A stretch of DNA of 64,000 nucleotides from assembly GCF_004364125.1 (NCBI RefSeq), contig NZ_SNZV01000009.1:62001-126000 (forward strand), given 5' to 3'. The stretch is from Sphingobacterium paludis (GTDB lineage Bacteria > Bacteroidota > Bacteroidia > Sphingobacteriales > Sphingobacteriaceae). Made by a program: the position numbers and the translations under genes. The notes beneath the pieces were generated by a model that saw only the letters and a list, made by a program, of their open reading frames with translations, searched no databases and was not told the DNA's origin. Shown piece by piece: positions 35,828 through 44,237 of this stretch. Positions within the stretch are counted from its first letter, which is position 1, and every line of letters starts with the position of its first letter.

Positions 35828-37227
35828 TATATACTATCTAATATCAGCACCCAGTCGTTGCCGTCTTTCGTTCCGCCTTCAGGCTGAAAGCTTTGCACGC
35901 CGCTGTTATCAAACTCGCCGATTTTCTTCGTTTCTCCAGTGCGTGGATTAAACCAGGATGCCTCTACTTTATCGCCTTGAATCTTACCCATATTGATTTT
36001 CATCTCGCGACCGTTGTAGGTATAGATAAAAGCATATTTTTCCGTCCGTGTTGCTAACAGTTGGTTATACTTCTCGCCATTATCAGCCACGATGCTTTGG
36101 TCAGGCACGCGGTCGAAGTAGTCGCCACGAGAGAGCATCAGGTCTTTGATGTATTTCATTTGCGTAGCCCCTGGAGCTTGCAAAGCCGCAGTCCACAATT
36201 CTTTAGAACCGTATGCCGTAGACGTGTCAGACTGGGAATGCATCTGCATGACTGAGTTTTGCCCGTAGGTGTACCCAAAGGCTCCTGAAAAGACGGACCA
36301 ATATCCGTAGCGACGAACATCCGCAGCTGTCCAACGTGGTTCTTTAATATCATGGAGACCTTGTGGAATACCTTCGTAGGATGGCTCGCCATCGATCGTT
36401 GGTTTAATAGGCGTACGTTTCCAGTCTGCAGCCATAAACTTCCAATTGTCTTCACCGTAGTGCTTATCCTCGTTCTTAGACGTGTCTTGATCGTAGCGTC
36501 TGTGCCCTGATTGTACCATATTGAAGTCTAACCAAGATTCATCATGAAACCAGTCTGAGGATGCTGTGCGTCCGCGCGGGTGAAAAGTCATCAAGTGTTC
36601 AGGATCGATGGATTTTATCGTTTTCCCGATTTCTTGCCATACGGCTATCGAATCGGATCCTTTTATATCACCACCGTTTAACCAAATGATGTTCTTTTTC
36701 TCTTTCCAGCGTTCGGCTAAAAAACGCGCGTATACTTTCGCCTGCTCAACAGAAACCTTTCCATCTTTCACGGGCGAGCCCCAAACAGGAACGAGCGCCA
36801 TGTACAACCCTTTTTCGGCCGCTTTGTCGATGATGTAGTCTATATGATCCCAATAATCATATTCTTCTGCGTTGTCGGGGTTATTACCATCCGTAACGAA
36901 AGGGCGAGCAATATCCTTGTTCACAATAGACGAATCGCCATATACATTTACCGAAGGCACGGTATGCAAAACCATGGCCTGGATAACGTTAAACCCTTTA
37001 TTTTTACGATCTTCGAGATAGGTGTCCGCTTCATCACGATCGAGCTTATTGAATAACAGCCAACCCGTATCGCCCAACCAAAAGAACGGATCGCCATTCG
37101 CTGTAGTAAGGTAGCGGCCGTTTTCAGAAACCTTCAGTACATCGATTTCCTGTTTGTCTTGCTCAGACGTGCAGGAAAATAAAGCTCCCGCCAAAAGAAT
37201 AGGTAACAGTTTTTTGCTAATCGTCAT
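35827..37227 (-). CDS. GH140/DUF4038 apiosidase-like lipoprotein
   Basis: This 466-residue lipoprotein has its lipobox ending at Cys19 (LLAGALFSCTS). It has the DUF4038 TIM-barrel motifs: GRYLTTANGDPFFWLGDTGW, ERWKEKKNIIWLNGGDIKG (acid/base region), MVQSGHRRYDQD and the nucleophile region PTIDGEPSYEGI. After about residue 370 a small sandwich domain follows of the Collagen_bind_2 kind (NGREMKINMGKIQGDK, EASWFNPRTGETKKIGEF). GH140 enzymes cut the apiose-galacturonate bond at the base of rhamnogalacturonan II side chains, so this gene is the best hint of an RG-II substrate. DUF4038 is broader than GH140, so the exact activity is not proven. It follows the DUF4955-like gene after 2 bp. Confidence 0.82.
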   Translation of the reverse strand: MTISKKLLPILLAGALFSCTSEQDKQEIDVLKVSENGRYLTTANGDPFFWLGDTGWLLFNKLDRDEADTYLEDRKNKGFNVIQAMVLHTVPSVNVYGDSSIVNKDIARPFVTDGNNPDNAEEYDYWDHIDYIIDKAAEKGLYMALVPVWGSPVKDGKVSVEQAKVYARFLAERWKEKKNIIWLNGGDIKGSDSIAVWQEIGKTIKSIDPEHLMTFHPRGRTASSDWFHDESWLDFNMVQSGHRRYDQDTSKNEDKHYGEDNWKFMAADWKRTPIKPTIDGEPSYEGIPQGLHDIKEPRWTAADVRRYGYWSVFSGAFGYTYGQNSVMQMHSQSDTSTAYGSKELWTAALQAPGATQMKYIKDLMLSRGDYFDRVPDQSIVADNGEKYNQLLATRTEKYAFIYTYNGREMKINMGKIQGDKVEASWFNPRTGETKKIGEFDNSGVQSFQPEGGTKDGNDWVLILDSI

Positions 37228-37229
37228 GC

Positions 37230-40200
37230 TTATTTTTTTGTGATCCAGAGAATCTCTGCAGTGTTTTTATAATTTTTTAGTGTCGTGCTTTTGCTCACCT
37301 TTAACGGCTCGGTATGGAGTATCTCTCCAGTTTTCGGACTGATGTGGACTACGTTGTAGTTACCTTTTAGGTTAGAAAAATCTAAGGTCGCACCCGCTTC
37401 ATTATTGTAGACGATAGCTCCGGTGGCACTTTTAAGCACCCAGACCTTGTTTTCGATAGCAGCTTTCATACCTGACGCCGCCTTGTAGAAATCAGGATTG
37501 TTTACGGCAGGAAGGTTGGCCATGGATCCGCCGGCCATGAAGATCGCCCAAGCCATATCCGGGTAATTGTCACCATGGTATAAGACGGCTTTTTCCGGAT
37601 ATTTAGCGCGGTATTCGGCTACTGCGCGATACACTTGCTCAGCCGATGTCTTTTTCGGCTTCAGCAAGCGCGCGTGCTGACGAGGAGCCAAGTTTTGCCC
37701 ACCTTTCGGCGCATAAGCTGACCCATCCGCTTGGTAATGCCAGTAACGGATATCGATAATCTGAATTTCCTTCGCACGTTCTGGATCTGCTAAAATAGCA
37801 TCTTGCACATCTTTGGTCGCACTGAGTGCGATAAGCGGTGTTTTGCCCGTCTCGTTTTTCCATTCTTTAATCACATCGATCCAGAATTGGACGAAATGTA
37901 GCGGCCCGGTATATTCTGCACTGATCATCTGGATCACGCCGGTATTATCTTTAAAATTATCAAGACATTGACGGATGTAGGCTCGGTGCAAGGCACGACG
38001 CTGCGGATGTGCCACATCGTAAAACTGCTCGGCCATAAAGATGCGCTTATCACCCGCATACGGCACCGGCTCTGGAAAGCCTACCTCATTAATATTATTT
38101 GCCGTACGCCACGGAAAATCGGCATAGTGCGCACCAGCTTCAATAATATTGTGCTGAAAATAATTTTGATGAATCAGTACCAACCCTTTTTGATCGGCAA
38201 TATCTGCAAACTGCTTTAGTCGGCCCCAATAAAACTGATTGTATTTCGTCAGGTCGTATTTTGACAATCCATCATATGCTTGCCCCTGTCCACTTCGTGC
38301 AAACGGCAACTCGTAAAATGGCGGCCAAACTTCGCCGTCCATACGGCGGATTCGCTCATGATCGTCACGGCGACGATCGTACCAAAGTCCGTAATTATGA
38401 TCTATACTTAGTGTATGTGTAGCCAGCATGCTGTCTGCAGTGGCAAGCAGGTTGTCTGTCAGGCCCAAGCCCTCTTCGCCCGGCACAAAGCGGGTGATAT
38501 GGGCTTTCGCCTTTTCAACACCATGTGGGCGGGCACTGCCGTTCCACCATTGAATATCGGATTTTTTTCCAACCAGCACTGCGTCGCCACGAACCAGCCA
38601 ACCTTGGGCAAGCTTCATATCCGGTGCCATTGCTGGAGCAACTTTTTTGACCATAGGAAGCTGATCTACCGTCTTTATTCCCTTCAAATTGTCAGCAAAG
38701 TCTTCCCGTTTGGAAGCTTGCGCGATAAAGTCCTTCAACGGCAATATCGGCTGTGTAGCTTGCTGGGTTAATTCCATTGCCACATCAACCGACGGACTGC
38801 TCGACGCTTCACTAAGAACGGGAAGCAACACGGTTCTGTCTTTTGCTTTGGCGCCTATACGTTCTTGCAACTGCGCATAGTACAGGCTTCTCGGTTTAAT
38901 ATGTTCATTTGATTGATCCCAAAATCCATCGCCCTGAAACTGCGCCCACACGCCGAAAGCCCAATTTTGCGCTGTTGGCGGCTGATAACATTCCACCAAT
39001 GCGGCGCTAATTTGCCAGAAGACGCTATTTGCGGCAGACCAGCCTGCGCCTTGTCCATCTTGGCCACGGTTTTTGAGACTAAGCGCTTGTGCATCAATAT
39101 CGATGACATCATAGAGAATTCCTGATGCCCAGCTATCGACAGCACCGCTAAAGCTATAGGGCTCCACAGCCTGACATTGCACAAATGCGTTTGGCCCTGC
39201 GGCAAGGTAACCCACGGCGAAATCATGATAGCCCTTTTCGGCATAGAGCCGTTGAAATAATGTTTGCTGACCCTTGGTATAAAAGGTGTACCGGCGTTGT
39301 CCGCCAATCTCCGAAACGGGGGCGAGGGACAAACAGTCTTGCACGGTGACCTTACTGGCCGTCGGCAACGCATAAACCGCTGATCCAGCAAAATGCTTGA
39401 ACTGTATGCAACGCACCCACACGTTGGTCGCGTTTTCCACGCTGATACCCATCCAGCGGTGATCCTCATCTTTGGGGTTGGCTGCATCAAAAGCTGAAGT
39501 AAGGTTCATGTTCTCTATACCTACTTGCGCGATCCTGCCCGACCAGGAGCATTGACGAATGTTGGATGCACCAAAGGCTTTGTCAAGCGCCGTGGTAATA
39601 GGCGCATCGATAACTATTTTATTGCCCGTAATTGCTTTGATCTGGCGATGCCAAACGATATCGCGCTGCCCGGGTTTCCAGCCCAGAGAGGTGATTCCTC
39701 CACCGAAATGATCCGTACGCAGCGCCTCTATCCAACTTTGGGTAGAAGGTCGCGTTATTTCGATCGCGTCACCTACTTTATAGCCCGCTGCATCGGCCAC
39801 GGTGAAGGTCATGGCATTGACGGGAACATATTGATCTGTAATTTCTTGATTTAGCGTATACTGACGATCGTCCTTGCCTACTATTCGAACGAACGTTTCG
39901 CGAGAAGTGCCCGCTCCAAAAAGTGTGGTTCCTTTGTCAGCAAAGCCTGCTCCGCGCAACACGACGCCATTGCTATGCAGGGTCAGGGAACCCATGATTT
40001 GATAAGTACCCGCCTCCAGCAGCACAGCGCCACGAAAACCATCCTTATCAACAGGAAGCTGCGATACATAATCAATCGCGCGTTGGATGCGTGCTGTTGC
40101 ATCGCCATCCTTTACAGGCACGAGAACTTTAGCTTTGACAAATGGAATGGCGTCATCGCCGCCCGCATAGCCCGCGTAGGAAAAGTCGGGAATACGATTT

Positions 40201-40361
40201 CCCTGCTCATCAGCCGTATAGAGGAGGGTGTTATCTTTTTGCAGGCTTATGGGCGAGAGCTGCTTCTGCGCATATCCTACAAGACATGCGCCGAAAACAA
40301 CCAGAAAAATGGAAACCAATTTTCTAACACACAAACTACTATATACAAAAAGTTTTCCCAA
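37230..40361 (-). CDS. Large DUF4955-like beta-helix plus TIM-barrel protein
   Basis: This protein of about 1043 residues is the first gene of the 40-kb unit. After a signal segment (LVSIFLVVFGACLVGYAQ) come a pectate-lyase-superfamily beta-helix of about 500 residues (ARIQRAIDYVSQLP, LLEAGTYQIMGSLTLHSNG, VRCIQFKHFAGSAVYALP) and a DUF4955-like segment. From about residue 600 there is an alpha/beta barrel-like half (LSIDHNYGLWYDRRRDDHE, FMAEQFYDVAHPQRRALHRA, VIQMISAEYTGPLHF, VLYHGDNYPDMAWAIFMAGG). Catalytic residues are not known to me. The open frame upstream of the signal segment contains no ATG: the first usable codons are TTG at 40361 and a later TTG that would place Cys-Val-Arg-Lys just before the hydrophobic core. 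A pectin lyase or hydrolase role is inferred from context. Confidence 0.78.
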   Translation of the reverse strand: MGKLFVYSSLCVRKLVSIFLVVFGACLVGYAQKQLSPISLQKDNTLLYTADEQGNRIPDFSYAGYAGGDDAIPFVKAKVLVPVKDGDATARIQRAIDYVSQLPVDKDGFRGAVLLEAGTYQIMGSLTLHSNGVVLRGAGFADKGTTLFGAGTSRETFVRIVGKDDRQYTLNQEITDQYVPVNAMTFTVADAAGYKVGDAIEITRPSTQSWIEALRTDHFGGGITSLGWKPGQRDIVWHRQIKAITGNKIVIDAPITTALDKAFGASNIRQCSWSGRIAQVGIENMNLTSAFDAANPKDEDHRWMGISVENATNVWVRCIQFKHFAGSAVYALPTASKVTVQDCLSLAPVSEIGGQRRYTFYTKGQQTLFQRLYAEKGYHDFAVGYLAAGPNAFVQCQAVEPYSFSGAVDSWASGILYDVIDIDAQALSLKNRGQDGQGAGWSAANSVFWQISAALVECYQPPTAQNWAFGVWAQFQGDGFWDQSNEHIKPRSLYYAQLQERIGAKAKDRTVLLPVLSEASSSPSVDVAMELTQQATQPILPLKDFIAQASKREDFADNLKGIKTVDQLPMVKKVAPAMAPDMKLAQGWLVRGDAVLVGKKSDIQWWNGSARPHGVEKAKAHITRFVPGEEGLGLTDNLLATADSMLATHTLSIDHNYGLWYDRRRDDHERIRRMDGEVWPPFYELPFARSGQGQAYDGLSKYDLTKYNQFYWGRLKQFADIADQKGLVLIHQNYFQHNIIEAGAHYADFPWRTANNINEVGFPEPVPYAGDKRIFMAEQFYDVAHPQRRALHRAYIRQCLDNFKDNTGVIQMISAEYTGPLHFVQFWIDVIKEWKNETGKTPLIALSATKDVQDAILADPERAKEIQIIDIRYWHYQADGSAYAPKGGQNLAPRQHARLLKPKKTSAEQVYRAVAEYRAKYPEKAVLYHGDNYPDMAWAIFMAGGSMANLPAVNNPDFYKAASGMKAAIENKVWVLKSATGAIVYNNEAGATLDFSNLKGNYNVVHISPKTGEILHTEPLKVSKSTTLKNYKNTAEILWITKK

Positions 40362-40472
40362 CGTAAAAGCGAATTAATAAGGCTTATAAAGCTAAAAATA
40401 AAGAAGTTACTCAACTAGATATTTCTCTATTTAAATAAAAGAAACAGGGATGATCTGTCTTTATTGCTATTA

Positions 40473-40537
40473 CAAACATAGCTAAAAAGGGATGTTCATG
40501 GTTGTATTATTTTTTCTAGCTATTGTATCATTTTAGC
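40473..40537 (-). promoter_or_regulatory. Operator-promoter module A (40-kb pectin unit)
   Basis: On the minus strand the 25-bp element at 40537-40513 starts GCTAAAAT and contains TACAATA and TAGAAA. Exactly 40 bp separate its 17-bp core (40521-40537) from a -7 box TATGTTTG at 40480-40473, which fits the Bacteroidota TAnnTTTG consensus. The first gene starts about 110 bp downstream. The same element at the same spacing precedes three other units in this window. This copy is the most divergent. No clear -33 TTG is visible, as expected for an activator-dependent promoter. Confidence 0.75.
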
Positions 40538-40623
40538 CGTTGAACACGCGAAATTGAGTAAAATTGCCAATAGGCATAATAGTATCGTACAAAGCATTCG
40601 CCTATTTCCTTAGCTAAGTCAAT

Positions 40624-40657
40624 AAAAAAGGGCTAAATCACATTTGCGATAAGCCCC
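40624..40657 (-). terminator. Intrinsic terminator after the PL1 pair
   Basis: Read on the minus strand, a GGGGCTTATCGC arm pairs with GTGATTTAGCCC across a 4-nt loop, with one bulge and one mismatch, and is followed by six T residues. It lies about 24 bp after the stop of the second pectate lyase, so it closes unit B and separates it from the promoter of unit A. Confidence 0.8.
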
Positions 40658-40680
40658 GTTTCAATAATTTAACGAATTTG

Positions 40681-42291
40681 TTAAGGTTTAACCTGCTTTA
40701 ATGGAACCACACTATTTAGATAATTTTCAATATGAGCATAGCCATTATCACTAATTAGCGCTGCATCTTTGGGGTCGTGTGGATTCAATCCGATTTTCCG
40801 TTCATAATCATCTGGTAGGCCGTCGTTATCCGAGTCCTTATAGGGCTTTCCTTTATAAACAGGATAGCCACCGACCTGCCTTACATCCGTGATGATGCCT
40901 TGCTTGTATGAGTCTGCCGGGAGTCGACGCTTCACATAAGGCGATGGTTCGATCGCATCCTTAGATTCTTTGTAAAACACTTTCCCAGTTTTTACCTGCT
41001 TTACAATACGTTCATCCACAGCATCCCGCTTTGGCAAAATTGCACCGACATTGGCCAGTACATAGGTATACGATTCTTGGGCAGACATAATTTTACCAAA
41101 TGCAGCAAGCGGAAAAGGATTGTTTACCCGAATTTTCGACAACACGGAAGCATCCGCATCGGGTTGTACCCCGCCATCCCAATTATCTTTCGTTACTTTC
41201 TCGTTTCCTTCAATCACATTGCCATGTACATATGCTTTACCGAAGGTATTAGCAAACTCTTTGTCGCGTCCGGATTCTGGCTTCAGTATGCGATAGGAAA
41301 TCGGCTGCCCCTGCGGTGTTATAGGTCCCGGTTTATAGTAATTATTGATAAAATTGTAGAACGAGCGGTGGTCTCCACCGTCTGCTGTACGATTCCACCA
41401 GTTCCACACCACATTGTTAACAAAGCCAAAGTCGCCGTACATCCCTACCGAAGGGTTTCGGCTGATGTTTGACGCCCAAAGATTGCGCATGAAGGTGCTG
41501 TTTAATCCGCCGATTGTACTACCAAAAGAGTGATTATAGGTATCTAATGCTTCCGAAAAAATAGAATTCTGGATAGTAATATTTACGGTTGGCAATTTTA
41601 GATTTTTACCTTCACGATCATACACATGTCGATACATAGACATATTCTCGTCAAGCCCCCAACTGGCAGATACATGGTCGATGATGATGTTGCCTACGCC
41701 ATTGCCGCCGAGCGCGTCATCGCGCCGCGTCACCTCTGTCGTCCCTCGGCGAAAACGCATAAAGCGCACAATCACATCATGCGTATCGATCAAAAAGGAT
41801 TCACCGGCGACGCATACGCCATCGCCTGGCGCGGTTTGGCCGGCGATCGTGATGTAAGGTGCTCTGATCGTAATTGGGTTTTCCAGCTGTATAATACCTG
41901 CTATATTAAAAACGACGATCCTAGCTCCACCACTTTCGCAAGCTTCGCGCAATGTCCCCGGTCCACTATCGGCAAGGCTAGTCACTACCATAACTCGACC
42001 ACCTCGACCACCAGCGGTGTAGGCTCCGCCACCTTCTGCCCCCGGGAAAGCCAAAATTTTAGCCTGCGGCAAATCTTTTGGTTCTGCCGCATTTGGAATA
42101 AAAGGTTTCCCTTCTTGCTTCATAACCTTCTGCGCTTCCTCCCAAGCCTTGTCGGCACGCAGCTGCTCTAACTGCTCGCGACGTGCAGCCACTGCCTTTA
42201 ACGAATCAGGGACGACAGGATATTGTGCGTTTGCTAAGTGGGGCAGTGCAAAGACCAAAGCCAGCATGCCGGTTTTAAACGTGATCTGCAT
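40681..42291 (-). CDS. PL1-type secreted pectate lyase (second of tandem pair)
   Basis: This 536-residue protein has a signal peptide (ALPHLANAQYP). It is a right-handed beta-helix of the PL1 pectate-lyase kind found in Bacteroidota: FPGAEGGGAYTAGGRGGRV, GPGTLREACESGG, PYITIAGQTAPGDGV, VRFMRFRRGTTEVTRRDDAL and the metal/substrate region IIIDHVSASWGLDENMSM. The C-terminus holds a calcium-binding thrombospondin-type-3-like segment (KDSDNDGLPDDYERKIGLNP). Pectate lyases cut de-esterified polygalacturonan by beta-elimination with Ca2+. It is a close paralogue of the gene 6 bp upstream. It ends unit B. Confidence 0.9.
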   Translation of the reverse strand: MQITFKTGMLALVFALPHLANAQYPVVPDSLKAVAARREQLEQLRADKAWEEAQKVMKQEGKPFIPNAAEPKDLPQAKILAFPGAEGGGAYTAGGRGGRVMVVTSLADSGPGTLREACESGGARIVVFNIAGIIQLENPITIRAPYITIAGQTAPGDGVCVAGESFLIDTHDVIVRFMRFRRGTTEVTRRDDALGGNGVGNIIIDHVSASWGLDENMSMYRHVYDREGKNLKLPTVNITIQNSIFSEALDTYNHSFGSTIGGLNSTFMRNLWASNISRNPSVGMYGDFGFVNNVVWNWWNRTADGGDHRSFYNFINNYYKPGPITPQGQPISYRILKPESGRDKEFANTFGKAYVHGNVIEGNEKVTKDNWDGGVQPDADASVLSKIRVNNPFPLAAFGKIMSAQESYTYVLANVGAILPKRDAVDERIVKQVKTGKVFYKESKDAIEPSPYVKRRLPADSYKQGIITDVRQVGGYPVYKGKPYKDSDNDGLPDDYERKIGLNPHDPKDAALISDNGYAHIENYLNSVVPLKQVKP

Positions 42292-42297
42292 TGTAAT

Positions 42298-43935
42298 TTA
42301 TTTTGAAGCGAGGTTATTTAGGTAAATCTCGATATTAGCATAGCCTGATTCGGTGATTTTCGCCGCGTCGCTAGCATCTTTCGGATTCAAGCCCATTTTT
42401 AGTTCCACATCGTCAGGAATACCATCGTTATCGGAATCTTTGTAGGATTTCCCTTTGTACGTTGGGTAACCGCCTACCTGTGAAATATCGGTGATGATAC
42501 CTATTTTGTAAGAATCCTTTGCTAAGCGACGGTGTTCAAAATCTTTTTCCGGCAGCTTCACATTTTTCAACGGCGTAGGCTTCCCATCGCGCACTTCCTT
42601 CACAATACGCAAATCTACCGGATCACGTTTTGGCAAGGTTGCTCCTGCATTTTCAAGTACATAACCATATGCATCTTTTGCGCTCATAATGTTAAACTCC
42701 GCATGCGGAAAAGGCTTAGCTGCTTTCATTGCGGCAAAGTATGGTGTAGCTTCTTCGAACGTCATGCCTTTACCTTCTTTGTTTTCCACCTGCACGCCGC
42801 CGTTCCAGTTGTCGGACGTTACTTGATCATTTCCTTCTACAATATTACCCGCTACGTAAGCGCGGCCAAAAACAACATAAGGCAACTTACTCCGCCCGGA
42901 TTCCGGTTTTAAAATGCGGTAACTAATGGGCTGTCCGGCCGGCGTGGCGGGGCCTGGTTTAAAATAGTTATTAAAGATATTGTATGTGGCTTGATAGTCG
43001 CCACCATCGATAGCTCGATGTACCCAATTGTAGATGACGTTATTGGCGAAATTGAAAATACCATTCCATCCAATAGATGGATTACGAGCTGCGTTGTTCG
43101 CCCAAAGGTTACGCATGAACGTACAGTTTTCGCCTCCCAGCGTACTTCCAAAAGCGTGGTTCCAAGTATCTAGGGCTTCCGAGAAGATCGAATTTTGAAT
43201 CGTGATATTTACTGTACCCCGCTTTTCTTCTTGTTTTCCTGTGCTATCGTTATACATGTGCCTGTACATGGACATGTTTTCATCGAGCCCCCAGCTAGCC
43301 GAGACATGATCAATCATGATGTTACCGACAGGGTTACCACCGATTGCATCATCACGCCGTCCAACAAAGGTTTCTCCGCGACGGAACCGCATGTGGCGTA
43401 TAATTACATCGTGTGTATCAATCCACACCGATTCTCCGGCCACACATACGCCGTCGCCAGGAGCTGACTGGCCCGCTATGGTGATATACGGCGCGCGAAT
43501 CATTAAGGGCGTTTTCAAACGGATAATACCCGCAACGTTAAATACAATGATTCGTGGCCCGCCTTGTTCGCAAGCTTCACGTAACGAGCCGGGGCCGTTA
43601 TCTTCCAAACTTGTTACCACGATAACACGGCCACCTCGACCACCAAAGGCATACTTGCCTCCACCTTCCGCTTCTGGGAAAGCTGGAATTTCTGCTTGTG
43701 GCAAATCAGTAGGGCGGCCCGCCCAAGGGATATAAGGTTTTCCTTGTTTGGCGTACTGTTCGATAACTGGCAATGCCTTTGCCCATGCTGCGTCAGACTG
43801 CTTTCTTGCAGCGCTCATCATATCATCAGAAGCCTTTTTAACTTCAGCTGGAATTTTTGGGTATTGTGCACTTGCCTTGAACGTCAATAAACAAGCAAAC
43901 ACCATTAACATCAATGGAGTTACTAAAAATCTCAT
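42298..43935 (-). CDS. PL1-type secreted pectate lyase (first of tandem pair)
   Basis: This 545-residue protein has a signal peptide (LTFKASAQYP) and the same architecture as its downstream neighbour: FPEAEGGGKYAFGGRGGRV, GPGSLREACEQGG, APYITIAGQSAPGDGV, RHMRFRRGETFVGRRDDA, MIDHVSASWGLDENMSM and a C-terminal calcium-binding KDSDNDGIPDDVELKMGLNP. The two proteins line up over nearly their whole length, so they are a tandem duplication that has diverged, perhaps toward different methylation or chain length. Expected activity is Ca2+-dependent cleavage of galacturonan. It is the first gene of unit B, about 90 bp downstream of the -7 box at 44031-44038. Confidence 0.9.
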   Translation of the reverse strand: MRFLVTPLMLMVFACLLTFKASAQYPKIPAEVKKASDDMMSAARKQSDAAWAKALPVIEQYAKQGKPYIPWAGRPTDLPQAEIPAFPEAEGGGKYAFGGRGGRVIVVTSLEDNGPGSLREACEQGGPRIIVFNVAGIIRLKTPLMIRAPYITIAGQSAPGDGVCVAGESVWIDTHDVIIRHMRFRRGETFVGRRDDAIGGNPVGNIMIDHVSASWGLDENMSMYRHMYNDSTGKQEEKRGTVNITIQNSIFSEALDTWNHAFGSTLGGENCTFMRNLWANNAARNPSIGWNGIFNFANNVIYNWVHRAIDGGDYQATYNIFNNYFKPGPATPAGQPISYRILKPESGRSKLPYVVFGRAYVAGNIVEGNDQVTSDNWNGGVQVENKEGKGMTFEEATPYFAAMKAAKPFPHAEFNIMSAKDAYGYVLENAGATLPKRDPVDLRIVKEVRDGKPTPLKNVKLPEKDFEHRRLAKDSYKIGIITDISQVGGYPTYKGKSYKDSDNDGIPDDVELKMGLNPKDASDAAKITESGYANIEIYLNNLASK

Positions 43936-44030
43936 TTTTTGTATTTTAATTAAAATTTGACATTGTTTCCTTTCCTACTCACCCATCCGTTGAGGCGCAC
44001 AGATACGACCTCATTTATAAATGGCATAAT

Positions 44031-44095
44031 CAAAGTAACGCAGATTTTTACCGTGTAAAATAGCTTACGTTATCATGTTATTCTACCATATTAGC
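44031..44095 (-). promoter_or_regulatory. Operator-promoter module B (PL1 pair)
   Basis: On the minus strand the element at 44095-44071 reads GCTAATATGG, TAGAATAA, CATGATA in three successive blocks. Its core (44079-44095) lies exactly 40 bp from a -7 box TTACTTTG at 44038-44031. The sequence TGCGTTACTTTGA around the box is identical to module C at 52417. The PL1 start codon is about 96 bp downstream. Confidence 0.8.
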
Positions 44096-44155
44096 ATAGA
44101 TGACTCGACTATCGCCGATGAAATAAGCAATATTATACATGATTGTTACAATGAT

Positions 44156-44197
44156 ATGCAAATCCCCATCAGCAAGATTACTGACAGGGATTTGCAT
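44156..44197 (-). repeat. Nested inverted repeat after the unit C lipoprotein
   Basis: Perfect 11-bp arms ATGCAAATCCC (44156-44166) and GGGATTTGCAT (44187-44197) enclose a second TCAG/CTGA stem (44169-44172 with 44181-44184). It lies 41 bp beyond the stop of the last gene of unit C. There is no T-run after it on the minus strand, so it is a weak candidate for an intrinsic terminator. An mRNA 3'-end stabilising hairpin or a factor-dependent stop is possible. The remainder of the 302-bp gap holds module B. Confidence 0.7.
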
Positions 44198-44237
44198 CGC
44201 CAAAATATTTGCCATCACCTAACGGCATGAAGTGCTC

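Noticed and set aside
38855..39490. Minus-strand open frame of 211 codons inside the DUF4955-like gene
   Set aside because: It is another frame of a well-supported long gene and shows no motif or signal.
41626..42171. Plus-strand open frame of 181 codons
   Set aside because: It is antisense to the pectate lyase gene, whose motifs and signal peptide are clear.
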